A stretch of DNA of 64,000 nucleotides from Actinobaculum sp. 313 (GTDB lineage: Bacteria; Actinomycetota; Actinomycetes; Actinomycetales; Actinomycetaceae). Where the stretch lies: NCBI RefSeq assembly GCF_003073475.1, contig NZ_CP029033.1, forward strand, positions 372,001 through 436,000. Direction: 5' to 3'. Positions 1-8,632 of this stretch are shown here, piece after piece; position 1 is the first letter of the stretch; the number at the start of each line of letters is the position of its first letter. The translations under genes were made by a program, and so were the position numbers. The notes beneath the pieces were generated by a model that had not been told where the DNA came from, searched no databases, and was given only the letters and a program-made list of their open reading frames with translations.

Positions 1-1
1 G

Positions 2-610
2 GAGAATATCGAAGGTCTGAAGGGCGCCTTTATTCTGGTACCCAACCACTCATCTCACCTGGATGCACCGATGGTGTTTTCCCTATTGCCCGACTCCTTG
101 ACGGAGCGCCTGGCGACCGGTGCGGCCGCGGATTATTTCTACCGTCGCAAGGGAATCTCTGCACTCACATCCCTTTTCTTCAACAGCTATCCGATTGAGC
201 GCGCCGGGCATCGCCGGGGCAAGGAACGCGGTCAGGCCGCAGGAATGACGGGCCGCCTGCTGCGGGCCGGAGTGCCTATCCTGGTCTTCCCGGAGGGATC
301 ACGTTCCCGCAATGGAGAGATTGGGGCATTCAAGCCGGGTGCGGCCGCGCTGTCATTGAAGGTGGGTGTGCCAATCGTTCCGATTGCCATGGCCGGCGGC
401 CACGAGGCAATGCCCGTCGGATCGGTTTTTCCGAAGGTTGGCAGCGAGGTTTTTCTCTTCATTGGCGCCCCGATGTACGGCAAAGAGGGCGAATCTGCGG
501 AGGAATTCATGGCACGTGTGGTTCAAGCCATCACGCTCATGTTGGAGCAGCGCAGTGCTCATCCCATTGACGACGACGGTACGTCGCCATTCACGGGAGA
601 GATCCTCTAA
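2..610 (+). CDS. 1-acyl-sn-glycerol-3-phosphate acyltransferase (PlsC-like), 5' end cut by window
   Basis: The frame is open from base 2, so the start lies upstream; 202 residues are visible. Known role of the family: transfer of an acyl chain to the sn-2 position of lysophosphatidate at the membrane, in phospholipid synthesis. Seen: the catalytic HX4D block (NHSSHLDAP, about residues 15-23 of the visible part) and the later substrate-binding block FPEGSRSRNG. The spacing fits the PlsC/LPLAT fold. It converges with the histidine kinase gene, overlapping it by 4 bases at the stop codons. A lysophospholipid acyltransferase of other specificity cannot be excluded. Confidence 0.85.
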   Translation, partial: ENIEGLKGAFILVPNHSSHLDAPMVFSLLPDSLTERLATGAAADYFYRRKGISALTSLFFNSYPIERAGHRRGKERGQAAGMTGRLLRAGVPILVFPEGSRSRNGEIGAFKPGAAALSLKVGVPIVPIAMAGGHEAMPVGSVFPKVGSEVFLFIGAPMYGKEGESAEEFMARVVQAITLMLEQRSAHPIDDDGTSPFTGEIL

Positions 611-2253
611 CCTGCAGCGGCCATCTGGCTGGAACCGCGCCCGCCATTCTGCTTCTGAGCACGGCGACCGCCGGCACTAGAACGCTCGCGACCGCCTGCG
701 GAGCGTCCCGCCTTGTTACTATGTGTTTGCTGCTCACCCGAAGCGTGGGCTGTTGCTTCCGCCGGGTGCTTCTCCTGAACCGGGAAGGAAAGACGGACGG
801 TCAGGCCCCCACCGGCGGTCTCAGCCAGGCGAGCCGTGCCGCCATGGGCAGCCATAATGGCGGCGACAATCGCCAAACCGAGACCGGAGCCACCCGAGGC
901 ACGGGAACGTGAGTAGTCGGTGCGATAGAATCGCTCAAACAGGTGAGCGGCATCCTCGGGCCTGACGCCGGGCCCATGGTCACGGACCTCAACAACCGCC
1001 TCGGATGGGGTGGGTTTCCCAACGGCGACCTCGACCGATGAACCGGCGGGCGTGTGTGTGAGCACGTTGGAAAGCAGGTTCGTGACTACCTGAGTTATCT
1101 TGTCTTCGTCGGCCGTCACCGTGATGTCTGCGGGCTCGGCTCCGTCAAGGCCTATCACGGAGGCCGGACGGGAGGAATCGCGTACTCGCAGGTCTTCCAC
1201 TGCGTTACGGCACACACGGGTGATGTCCACCGAACTCCATACCAACGGGCGTCCCTCATCGAGTCGCGCAAGCTGTAAGAGATCCTCTACCAGACCGCTC
1301 ATCCTGTGAGCTTCAGACTCAATCCGATCCATGGTCTGCGGGATTTTATCGGCTGGAACCCCGCCGAGGCGATAGAGCTCGGCGTAGCCACGAACTGTTG
1401 CCAATGGTGTCCGCAACTCGTGGGAGGCATCGGAAACGAATTGGCGCATCTTCGCCTCAGAGCGCGCTTTCACGGCGAACGCGTGTTCAATCTGGGCCAA
1501 CATGGCATTGATCGAGGCGGCGAGCATTCCGACCTCGGATCCCTCACGCCCCTCCGGAACGCGGCGGGAGAGATCGCCGGCGGCGATGGCATGCGTGGAA
1601 TGCTCGATGTCGCGCAACGGTTTGAATGATCTGCGAACAAATGCCCAGGTCAACAGTGCGCCTAGCGTCACAACACCCAGGGCGACTTGTAACAGGATCA
1701 GAGCAACCTGCATCACCGTGTTATGGATCGGTGCCAGTGGACGGGCGATAAGAATCTTTCCGATCGTGTTCGGCCCATTGGTCACTGGCAAGATCACGAC
1801 CCGCCACTGGGAACGGGCCTGCGTGCCTTCCACTGTGAACACTTGCGACGAGCCATCCCATCTTTCTAGGAGATCCTCTGTGGCGGCTGGTATTCCGTAC
1901 CGTTGCGCAACGATCGTGTTCACGCGAGTGAACAACTGCGTACTGCCGCGGGAGTCGGTGCTAACACTGGCGCTGAGGTAGTAATCCGAGAGCAAAGAGG
2001 GATCAGGTGTGTCGTTGATATCCGAGGCGAGGGTGTTGAGAGCATTTCCCGCCACAACGGTTCCCGACGACTTGAGCTCGTCGTCAAGATTGCTGACAAG
2101 GTGACGCTGCAGTAGCGAGAGTGTCACCGTGGCGATCACGACGATCACCACCACCATGAGCAGAACAAAGGTGATAAGCAGTCGAAAGGAAAGAGTGCGC
2201 GTCACCCGCGGTTGATCTGGGCGCGGGTGACGCTTGGTTAGAATTCGGGCCAC
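607..2253 (-). CDS. sensor histidine kinase of an OmpR-type two-component system
   Basis: 548 residues, GTG start 6 bases after the response regulator stop; the AGGA that can serve as ribosome site overlaps that stop, so translation is probably coupled. Order seen: TM1 about 24-48, an extracytoplasmic sensor region about 50-180, TM2 about 182-205, HAMP linker, HisKA with the H-box SHELRTPLA (His278), then HATPase with an N box (NLLSNVLTHT) and G boxes (DHGPGV, GSGLGLAI). It should autophosphorylate and pass phosphate to the adjacent regulator. The last 55 residues are a low-complexity tail rich in Gly, Ser, Arg and Gln, which is unusual. The signal is unknown; PspA and TPM genes upstream suggest envelope stress, which is inference. 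Confidence 0.92.
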   Translation of the reverse strand: MARILTKRHPRPDQPRVTRTLSFRLLITFVLLMVVVIVVIATVTLSLLQRHLVSNLDDELKSSGTVVAGNALNTLASDINDTPDPSLLSDYYLSASVSTDSRGSTQLFTRVNTIVAQRYGIPAATEDLLERWDGSSQVFTVEGTQARSQWRVVILPVTNGPNTIGKILIARPLAPIHNTVMQVALILLQVALGVVTLGALLTWAFVRRSFKPLRDIEHSTHAIAAGDLSRRVPEGREGSEVGMLAASINAMLAQIEHAFAVKARSEAKMRQFVSDASHELRTPLATVRGYAELYRLGGVPADKIPQTMDRIESEAHRMSGLVEDLLQLARLDEGRPLVWSSVDITRVCRNAVEDLRVRDSSRPASVIGLDGAEPADITVTADEDKITQVVTNLLSNVLTHTPAGSSVEVAVGKPTPSEAVVEVRDHGPGVRPEDAAHLFERFYRTDYSRSRASGGSGLGLAIVAAIMAAHGGTARLAETAGGGLTVRLSFPVQEKHPAEATAHASGEQQTHSNKAGRSAGGRERSSAGGRRAQKQNGGRGSSQMAAAG

Positions 2254-2259
2254 GCGATC

Positions 2260-3003
2260 CTACTTGGATGTACGCAGAACGTAGCCAATGCCTCGCTTCG
2301 TATGAATAAGCGGAACGATAGCGGCGGCTTCCTCCGGATCGGTGATTCCAAGAGCCTCGGGAGAGTCGATTTTCCGGCGTAAGTACGAGATATACGACTC
2401 GATGATGGAGATCTCACCCTCCCAGTCGTAATCCCACACATGGTCTAGAATCTGCATCTTTGATACAACGCGTTCGGCGTTGATCATCAGGTAACGCAGG
2501 AGTTTGAATTCGGTTGGAGACAGCTCGATCTCCCGTCCAGCGCGCCGCACATCATAGGAGTCCTCATTAAGTTCAAGGTCCGCGTAGCGCAGAATCGCAT
2601 TATCGTCCTCTGCGGGGCGAGTGCGGCGCAAAACGGCGCGGATGCGTGCCACGACTTCCTCCAGGGAGAAGGGCTTCGTAATGTAGTCGTCGCCGCCAAC
2701 CGTCAGGCCCTGGACTTTGTCTTTAATGTCGTCACGCGCGGTGAGGAAAAGGACGGGAAGTTGTGGGTCGCGCTCCCGCAGGCGATGCAGGACGCTGAAT
2801 CCGTCCATGTCCGGCAACATAATGTCGAGGACGACAAGATCGAGGCGTGCACCGGACTGGTGATCGAGTGCCTCATGACCATCGGCGGCGGTGAGCACTT
2901 CGAAGCCTGCAAAACGAAGCGAAGCTGATAGCAGTTCGCGGATCGAAGGCTCATCGTCGACGACGAGAATCGTTGCTTCAGGTTCTTGCTGCGAAGTGGT
3001 CAT
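2260..3003 (-). CDS. OmpR/PhoB-family response regulator
   Basis: 247 residues: receiver domain (acidic pair DD 16-17, phospho-acceptor Asp60 in VVLDIMLPD, Thr88, Lys110 in YITKPF) followed by a winged-helix DNA-binding domain (SPTEFKLLRYL, then a C-terminal wing ending in KRGIGYVL). It is the first gene of the pair with the histidine kinase. It resembles the mycobacterial TrcR/MprA/PhoP group, but I cannot say which one from sequence alone. The ATG at 3003 has no clear Shine-Dalgarno, so a short or leaderless message is possible. Confidence 0.93.
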   Translation of the reverse strand: MTTSQQEPEATILVVDDEPSIRELLSASLRFAGFEVLTAADGHEALDHQSGARLDLVVLDIMLPDMDGFSVLHRLRERDPQLPVLFLTARDDIKDKVQGLTVGGDDYITKPFSLEEVVARIRAVLRRTRPAEDDNAILRYADLELNEDSYDVRRAGREIELSPTEFKLLRYLMINAERVVSKMQILDHVWDYDWEGEISIIESYISYLRRKIDSPEALGITDPEEAAAIVPLIHTKRGIGYVLRTSK

Positions 3004-3121
3004 GTGTCAAGTAAACGCGAGAATACTGTGAAGAAACTGGGAATACCGTGCTGTGCGAGAGTGGCTCAGACCACTCTCGCACAGCTGATGCTTGAAATGA
3101 CTCGCCCGTTGGGCGCCGCTA

Positions 3122-3877
3122 TCAGTATGCGGTGAAGTCCTTGCCCTCAATCTGTGCGGGGGCCTCACCGTTCTTCAGTGCGGCAAGGCGGGCCTCAATC
3201 TCGATGTCGTTCGTGTGGTCCTCTAGGGCAGCGAACTGCTCGTCAAGGCTTGCCGCAGCGACTTCCGCCTTCCCTTGTGCGAGAGCCTCCTGGCGACGCA
3301 CCTGATCCTCGTAACGGCCGAGCTCGCTGGTCGGATCAAGAACATTGATCGAGGAGATGGCATCCTGGACCCGATTCTGTGCCTCGGCAGACTTCTGGCG
3401 GGCAACGAGCTGATCGCGCTTCGTCTTGAGCTGATCCAGCTTGCTGCGCATCTGGGTGAGGCCGTCCTTCAGCTTCGCAACCACTTCTTGCTGCGACTGG
3501 ATAACCGGCTCGGCGGCTTTCGCCTCGTTCTCGAAGTCGATCTGCTTGCCAAGCGCAACCTTGGCAAGGTTGTCGAACTTCGTCGCGTCAGCTTCCTTTC
3601 CGGCTGCGCGCATCTCATCAGCCTTGCGGGAGGCAGCCAAAGCCTTCTGACCCCATTCACGGGCTGTTTTGATGTCCTCGTTGTAATCGGCTTCGGCCAG
3701 TCGCAGGTTGCCTACGGTGACGGCGACGGCGTCCTCCGCTTCCGCGATGGAATTCGTGTAGTCGCGAACCATCTGGTCCAGCATCTTCTGCGGGTCCTCC
3801 GCCCGATCCAGAAGGGCGTTGATGTTGGCCTTTGCCAGTTGGGAGATCCGTCCGAGGATTGTCTGCTTCTCCGCCAT
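3122..3877 (-). CDS. PspA/IM30 family envelope-stress protein
   Basis: 251 residues starting at MAEKQT; the ATG at 3877 is preceded by GAAAGG at a good distance, so the upstream in-frame ATG at 3904 is rejected. The protein is almost all coiled coil, with the N-terminal amphipathic helix pattern of the family (ILGRISQLAKANINALLDRAE) and the PspA block DPQKMLDQMVRDY. PspA/Vipp1 proteins form ESCRT-III-like polymers on damaged inner membranes. No PspBC or LiaF partner is seen; the neighbour on the same strand is a TPM-domain protein, a pairing known in other bacteria. Confidence 0.92.
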   Translation of the reverse strand: MAEKQTILGRISQLAKANINALLDRAEDPQKMLDQMVRDYTNSIAEAEDAVAVTVGNLRLAEADYNEDIKTAREWGQKALAASRKADEMRAAGKEADATKFDNLAKVALGKQIDFENEAKAAEPVIQSQQEVVAKLKDGLTQMRSKLDQLKTKRDQLVARQKSAEAQNRVQDAISSINVLDPTSELGRYEDQVRRQEALAQGKAEVAAASLDEQFAALEDHTNDIEIEARLAALKNGEAPAQIEGKDFTAY

Positions 3878-3970
3878 GAAATTACCTTTCGATAAGTGGC
3901 ACATGCGTGCCGTTAGATGAAATTGTACTGATGGAACGGCTGCGGGTGTTTGGCATAGGGTTGCTTCGAA

Positions 3971-5926
3971 CTAGAAGCGTCCGCCGCCGGAACGCCCCCC
4001 GAAGGAACCACCTCCAGAGAGGCCTCCGAAGGAGCCACCACCCGAGTGCCCGCCGCCGAAGCTTCCGAAGCCGTGTCCACCACCGCGGTAACCACCCCCG
4101 CCGTAGCCGCCACCGCCCCCCAAGCCGGAGAGAATGGCTCCCAGGACCATGCCACCAATAATCGCCCCCGTATCGGAACCGCTATCGCGGCGCTCTTGCT
4201 CGCGTGCGCGCACGGCTTGGCTAATGTTTCGACGGGCGGTTACCAGTGCATGAGATGCACGACTGAGCGCCTGTGCATACAACTGCTCTTGTTGTGACTC
4301 ATCCTTGGCCTCCTCGGCCTGTTGGAGTAGTCTCTTCGCGGCCTGGAGCTCCGAGCGCGCCTCGGTGCCGACGTAGTAGCGATACTGGCTGATGTGCCGT
4401 TCGGTCTCGGTGATCTTCCGCCTGGTCTCTGCCCGGTTGCGTGCCATCACCGTTTGTGCCTTACGCCGAGCCTCCTCTGCTCCGCGTACGCCGACTAATG
4501 CGGCATCCAGAGCGTTCTCAGCACTTGTCAGCCGTTCGATGGCTTCGAAGGGATCAACAGAAGGGGTGGAGGCGTATGCCAAGGCGGCTTCCGCCGCTCG
4601 GCGCCGATCAGCAATGATTGCGTCGTTGCCGCCGAGACGATTCGCATCGCTCACGTCTTGGCTGATCGACTCGATACCGGCACGCATGCGCCGATCCGCC
4701 TGCGCGTAGGTTTCCGGTGCGTTTACCAGTTGCGCCGCGACTTGCCGCGCCTGCTGCAACCCTTCTTCCGCAATTCGAACGAAGGAAACGGCGCGCTTGG
4801 AGTCATTTTCCGCGACGGCGTCGCGGCCCTCAGCAATGGTCTGCGCTGTGGAGTCGAGCAAGGTGAGAACCTGGCTCGGGAGTGACTGCAGCGTGGCAAG
4901 GGCATCGGCCGAATACCGCGTGCCCAACACGCGGAGTTGTTCCTGCCCCACTTTCAACTGTTCTCGGATCTCCGCCGACCGAGTCTCCAACTCATCAAAA
5001 TGCGCGGACGCATTGGATGCGAGATCGCGCAGTGCCTGGAAGCTCTCCTGCTGCCCCGTCACCGTTTCCTGCGCTCTTTTTGCCAACTTAATGATCTGCC
5101 TGTTCATACGGTGAGCTTGGGTGGGCGTCTCGGGAATACTGTCTTCGAGTTTCGTGCGGATCTCGAAGGCTTGAGCAATGTCGTGCTGTGCCGACGCGAG
5201 TATCTGTTCAAAGGTGGATGTCGCCTCGATGCCGAATTCTGCCTTGGCGAATTCAAGCTCATTAACAGCTGCGCGCACATTCTCGTCGGTGGCAAGCAAC
5301 ATCTGTGAGGCCTGCACGCGCAGGTTCTCCAGGCTCTGGGTCTGTGCGGCCAGTTCTCTGCGCTTGCGTTGGCGGTGCAGCAACGCCAAGGCCAAGCCGA
5401 TGATCGCGAGTACGGCAATCGCAACAACCAGAGGCGTGAAGTTTGTCTTAGTGCTTGACACAAGATTGTCTGCCAAGGTGGCAAGTCCACCCTCCCAGTT
5501 GCCGTCGGCCCACTGGGATGTCACATCGGAGTTGATCGCGTTCTCGAACTTTGTCCAATCGAAGCTGCTGTTTCCCACCCACAAGGAATACTCCGAGTCG
5601 GCAACGGCGATTGCCAGTAACGACGAGTTGCTTGGCAGTTGCGAGCGATACTCGGCCGCCTGCTCGGCCCACCCGGATGAATCGGCACCGTCGAAACTGT
5701 CGACGAACACAACATACAGCGGCTTGCCCGTCTCACTCTCAAGATGTTGGAGAGTACTGCGAACCGCAGAGTCATCGACAACGTTCGCGCGGTCCGTGAC
5801 CAGCGAGGACACGGCGAAAGGGTCATCGGCCCGGGCCGTCGTCGCAAAAAAGGAGACGGACACGGTCAAAACAAGCGTTAGGAAGAGCGCGCCGAGCGCG
5901 GCGGCTCCTTTGCGGAAGGTGCTCAC
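3971..5926 (-). CDS. TPM-domain (YgcG/Psb32-like) membrane protein with coiled coil and Gly-rich tail
   Basis: 651 residues from a GTG start. N-terminal signal peptide (about 8-33), an extracytoplasmic TPM domain (about 40-165, including SLLAIAVADSEYSLWVGNS), a membrane helix (about 170-188), a long cytoplasmic coiled-coil region to about 590 rich in Ala, Glu, Gln and Arg, and a C-terminal tail of GGG/GGY/GGSFGG repeats. The family is often called TPM phosphatase, but enzyme activity is not general. PspA lies 93 bases downstream on the same strand, suggesting a joint role in membrane maintenance. The coding strand of the Gly-rich tail is repetitive DNA. Confidence 0.85.
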   Translation of the reverse strand: MSTFRKGAAALGALFLTLVLTVSVSFFATTARADDPFAVSSLVTDRANVVDDSAVRSTLQHLESETGKPLYVVFVDSFDGADSSGWAEQAAEYRSQLPSNSSLLAIAVADSEYSLWVGNSSFDWTKFENAINSDVTSQWADGNWEGGLATLADNLVSSTKTNFTPLVVAIAVLAIIGLALALLHRQRKRRELAAQTQSLENLRVQASQMLLATDENVRAAVNELEFAKAEFGIEATSTFEQILASAQHDIAQAFEIRTKLEDSIPETPTQAHRMNRQIIKLAKRAQETVTGQQESFQALRDLASNASAHFDELETRSAEIREQLKVGQEQLRVLGTRYSADALATLQSLPSQVLTLLDSTAQTIAEGRDAVAENDSKRAVSFVRIAEEGLQQARQVAAQLVNAPETYAQADRRMRAGIESISQDVSDANRLGGNDAIIADRRRAAEAALAYASTPSVDPFEAIERLTSAENALDAALVGVRGAEEARRKAQTVMARNRAETRRKITETERHISQYRYYVGTEARSELQAAKRLLQQAEEAKDESQQEQLYAQALSRASHALVTARRNISQAVRAREQERRDSGSDTGAIIGGMVLGAILSGLGGGGGYGGGGYRGGGHGFGSFGGGHSGGGSFGGLSGGGSFGGRSGGGRF

Positions 5927-6176
5927 AGAAGAATCATCCCCTGTCGGTATCGAGTTGCGCTAGGAGCGGGTGTGGGGACTACTACCCAGAAGGTAACGCT
6001 ACCAAGAACTGCCGGGAAAATGCAGGGGAAATTGAGAACGTCGCACTGGATGTGCCGGGTCGTCGTTACTGGTGGTGGCATCGGCGTGGCCCATAAGCCG
6101 GTAGAATATATCGCAGCTATACACTTTTGTACCGCAGCTGTCTACTGTGCGGTCTTCCAGTGAAAGAGAGTCTTCC
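5927..6176. other. divergent promoter region between TPM gene and cold-shock gene
   Basis: This spacer must hold divergent promoters for the TPM gene (left) and the cold-shock gene (right). TAGAATAT near 6102-6109 could be part of a -10 region for the cold-shock gene, giving a leader of about 65 bases, as is common for csp mRNAs. No operator palindrome was recognised. Confidence 0.4.
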
Positions 6177-6551
6177 GTGCCAACGGGTAAGGTCAAGTTC
6201 TTCGACGAAAAGAAGGGCTTCGGGTTCATCGCCGGTGATGACGGCACCGAAGTCTATCTGCCTGCATCCGCCGTGCCTATCGGCGCCAAACTTCGTACCG
6301 GTACTCGGGTGGAATACGGAGTTGCCGAGACTCGACGTGGTCCGCAGGCCCTCTCGGTTTCGGTGCAGCAGAAATTGGAATCACTAGCGCGTAAGAATCG
6401 GCGCACCCCTGAGCAGATGGTGCCGATTATCGAGGATCTGATTAAGATTCTCGACTCGGCCTCAACCCAGCTGCGCCGGGGGCGTTATCCCGATGGCGGG
6501 CATCGAATCGCCGCCGCACTGCGAACCTTAGCGGATGATTTCGATGCCTGA
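6177..6551 (+). CDS. cold-shock domain protein with C-terminal extension (CspB-like)
   Basis: 124 residues from GTG at 6177, preceded by GAAAGAG. Residues 1-65 are a cold-shock domain: GKVKFFDEKKGFGFI contains the RNP1 motif KGFGFI. RNP2 is unusual: the position normally VFVH reads VYLP, losing two of the aromatic/His RNA contacts. Residues 66-124 are a helical, basic then acidic extension of unknown function, seen in longer actinobacterial Csp proteins. Role: single-stranded RNA/DNA binding and RNA chaperoning. Its stop codon lies inside the next gene (17-base overlap), implying translational coupling with the DUF3027 protein. Confidence 0.88.
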   Translation: MPTGKVKFFDEKKGFGFIAGDDGTEVYLPASAVPIGAKLRTGTRVEYGVAETRRGPQALSVSVQQKLESLARKNRRTPEQMVPIIEDLIKILDSASTQLRRGRYPDGGHRIAAALRTLADDFDA

Positions 6552-7308
6552 GGCGCGTATCAGGCCAGGCCGCTCTGCCGGAAAAGAGAAGATTCTGTTG
6601 CGTGCCGTCGATAAGGCGCGCGAGGCCCTGCATGAGCTGACCCGCCCAGAGATGATCGGCGAACATGCTGGCGTCGTCGTCGAGGGTGATCGGGTTCTCA
6701 CGCATGCGTTCCACTGCCTGTTGCCCGGCTACGGCGGATGGTATTGGACGGTCACCGTGGCACGGATTCCGCGTTCCTCACGCGTGACCATTGACGAGTT
6801 GGCGCTGCGTCCGGGTGAAGATGCCCTGCTGGCACAGGAATGGGTGCCGTGGGAGGATCGCTTGCTTCCCTCGGACGTCCAACCCACAGATCGCCTCCCC
6901 TACCGCCCCGACGATCCTCGTTTGGACCAGGGATATGCGGCAACGGGCGAGGACGCTGACCAACTGGCGGATTACGAACTCGGCTTGGGTCGGGCACGCG
7001 TACTTTCCAGCCGGGGCCGCGATTCTGCCTTTCAGCGGTGGTATGCGGGCGACCACGGCCCGAACTCTGCCGGGACGAAGGCTGCCAAGGCTGCCTGTTC
7101 CACCTGCGGATTCCTTCTGCCGATGGCGGGGTCTGCTCGCACGCTCTTCGGTGTATGCGCCAATGAGTGGTCGGCATACGACGGCTCGGTAGTTTCCATG
7201 GATCATGGCTGTGGTTCGCATTCGGAGACGGATGTGGGCAAACAGAAGAACATGTGGGATCCTTCCGACCCTGTTGTCAACGAGGCGGATATGGAGATCC
7301 TTCCGTAG
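6535..7308 (+). CDS. DUF3027 family protein
   Basis: 257 residues; starts possible at ATG 6535 or ATG 6544, both inside the cold-shock gene. It matches the actinobacterial DUF3027 pattern: GEHAGVVVEGDRVLTHAFHCLLPGY and GGWYWTVTVAR near the N terminus, VPWEDRLLPSD in the middle, and a C-terminal segment with cysteines (AACSTCGFLLPMAG, FGVCANEWSA, MDHGCGSHSE) that could bind a metal. Function is unknown. The overlap with csp and the fixed order csp, DUF3027, manA suggest one transcript. Confidence 0.85.
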   Translation: MISMPEARIRPGRSAGKEKILLRAVDKAREALHELTRPEMIGEHAGVVVEGDRVLTHAFHCLLPGYGGWYWTVTVARIPRSSRVTIDELALRPGEDALLAQEWVPWEDRLLPSDVQPTDRLPYRPDDPRLDQGYAATGEDADQLADYELGLGRARVLSSRGRDSAFQRWYAGDHGPNSAGTKAAKAACSTCGFLLPMAGSARTLFGVCANEWSAYDGSVVSMDHGCGSHSETDVGKQKNMWDPSDPVVNEADMEILP

Positions 7309-7312
7309 AGTC

Positions 7313-8557
7313 ATGAGGCGATTACAGGGCCGAGTACGTCCGTATGCGTGGGGTTCGCACGATGCCATCCCCGGCTTGTTCGGTTATCCGCCTGCTCCTG
7401 AACCGGTAGCCGAGGTCTGGCTGGGAGCGCATCCGGACGATCCGGCAATGGTGGGTTGTGCGGAACACGCCCCGTTATTCGATCTCAGCCAGGTCTATCC
7501 GCAGGAGTACCCGGCCGAATTGAATACGGCTGAGCAGTCTCTGGCCGACTACATTGCGGCGGATCCATGCGCGACGCTGGGCCTCTCGGTGGCCGAGGTA
7601 TCGGAGGGCCTGCCGTATCTCCTGAAGCTCATCGCACCGGCGGAACCGCTTTCCCTGCAGGTTCATCCGTCGCGGGAGCAGGCGCGGGCAGGTTTTGCGG
7701 CGGAGGAGAGCGCGGGCATTCCCCGCCGGGCACCGGAACGCAACTATAAGGACACGAACCATAAGCCGGAGTTGACCTACGCGCTGACCCGCTTCGACGC
7801 CTTGTCCGGTTTTCGAGCGCCACGGCGTATCGGCACGGTGATCCGCGCTCTGGATACCCCGCTGAGTAATCGGCTGCTGCAGATTATTCACGACGCCGGT
7901 GTGCGCGCAGCCTTCACCTTCCTGCTTTCGCAGGAGACACGCCCGAGGCCGGACGAGGTGGACGATGTGGCCGCCGCCTGTGCGCGGCGTGCCACAGAGG
8001 ATTCGCCCTCGCCGCGCGCGGATGCTATCGTCACACGACTGGCGCAGAGATATCCGGGCGATCCGGGGGTGGTGGCTTCGCTGCTGCTCAATCCGGTGAC
8101 GCTGCGCCCCGGAGAAGCCTTGTTCATCCCGAACGGCACCGTTCACGCCTATCTGTCCGGGCTGGCGGTGGAGATCATGGCGACGTCGGACAACGTGCTG
8201 CGTGCCGGTCTGACCCATAAGCATGTCGATGCGGCCGAGTTGCTGCGGGTGGTCGACGCCGTCGCCGCCCCGCCGATCCGTATCGCTCCAGAGCGCGTAT
8301 CGCGAATCATGTCAACCTTCTACGCGCCGGTGGAGGATTTTCAACTCTCCGCCATTCACCTGCGTGACGCCAATGCGCGCGAACCGATTCGCGGCGAGGG
8401 GCCGCGTACCGTGATCTGCCTGGAAGGTGCGGCGCAGCTTGAAGCAGGTGGGCAGCGCGCCGATCTGAACGCCGGGCAGGCCATGTTCATCCCGGCCGAC
8501 GACGGAGAGCTGACCATGCGCGGTTTCGGAAATCTGGTGCTCGCCGACGTGCCGTAG
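7313..8557 (+). CDS. manA: mannose-6-phosphate isomerase, class I
   Basis: 414 residues from ATG at 7313, four bases after the DUF3027 stop; the frame is open further upstream, but the family N terminus (RVRPYAWGSHDAI) starts here. It interconverts fructose-6-phosphate and mannose-6-phosphate for GDP-mannose synthesis. Seen: zinc-site blocks SLQVHPSREQA and KDTNHKPEL, and the family signature near residue 285 (GLAVEIMATSDNVLRAGLT then KHVD). Length and motif order are typical of type I PMI of the cupin fold. Probably co-transcribed with the two genes before it. Confidence 0.93.
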   Translation: MRRLQGRVRPYAWGSHDAIPGLFGYPPAPEPVAEVWLGAHPDDPAMVGCAEHAPLFDLSQVYPQEYPAELNTAEQSLADYIAADPCATLGLSVAEVSEGLPYLLKLIAPAEPLSLQVHPSREQARAGFAAEESAGIPRRAPERNYKDTNHKPELTYALTRFDALSGFRAPRRIGTVIRALDTPLSNRLLQIIHDAGVRAAFTFLLSQETRPRPDEVDDVAAACARRATEDSPSPRADAIVTRLAQRYPGDPGVVASLLLNPVTLRPGEALFIPNGTVHAYLSGLAVEIMATSDNVLRAGLTHKHVDAAELLRVVDAVAAPPIRIAPERVSRIMSTFYAPVEDFQLSAIHLRDANAREPIRGEGPRTVICLEGAAQLEAGGQRADLNAGQAMFIPADDGELTMRGFGNLVLADVP

Positions 8558-8632
8558 AAGGCGCCGCTAGGCGATGTGTCCGGGCTGTGAGCAGTGCTTG
8601 CTCGCGGGTTGGACGACGGGAAGAATCTTGCC

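Noticed and set aside
71-610. Start of the acyltransferase at ATG 71
   Set aside because: The conserved NHSSHLDA block lies upstream of this ATG in the same open frame, so the gene begins before the window.
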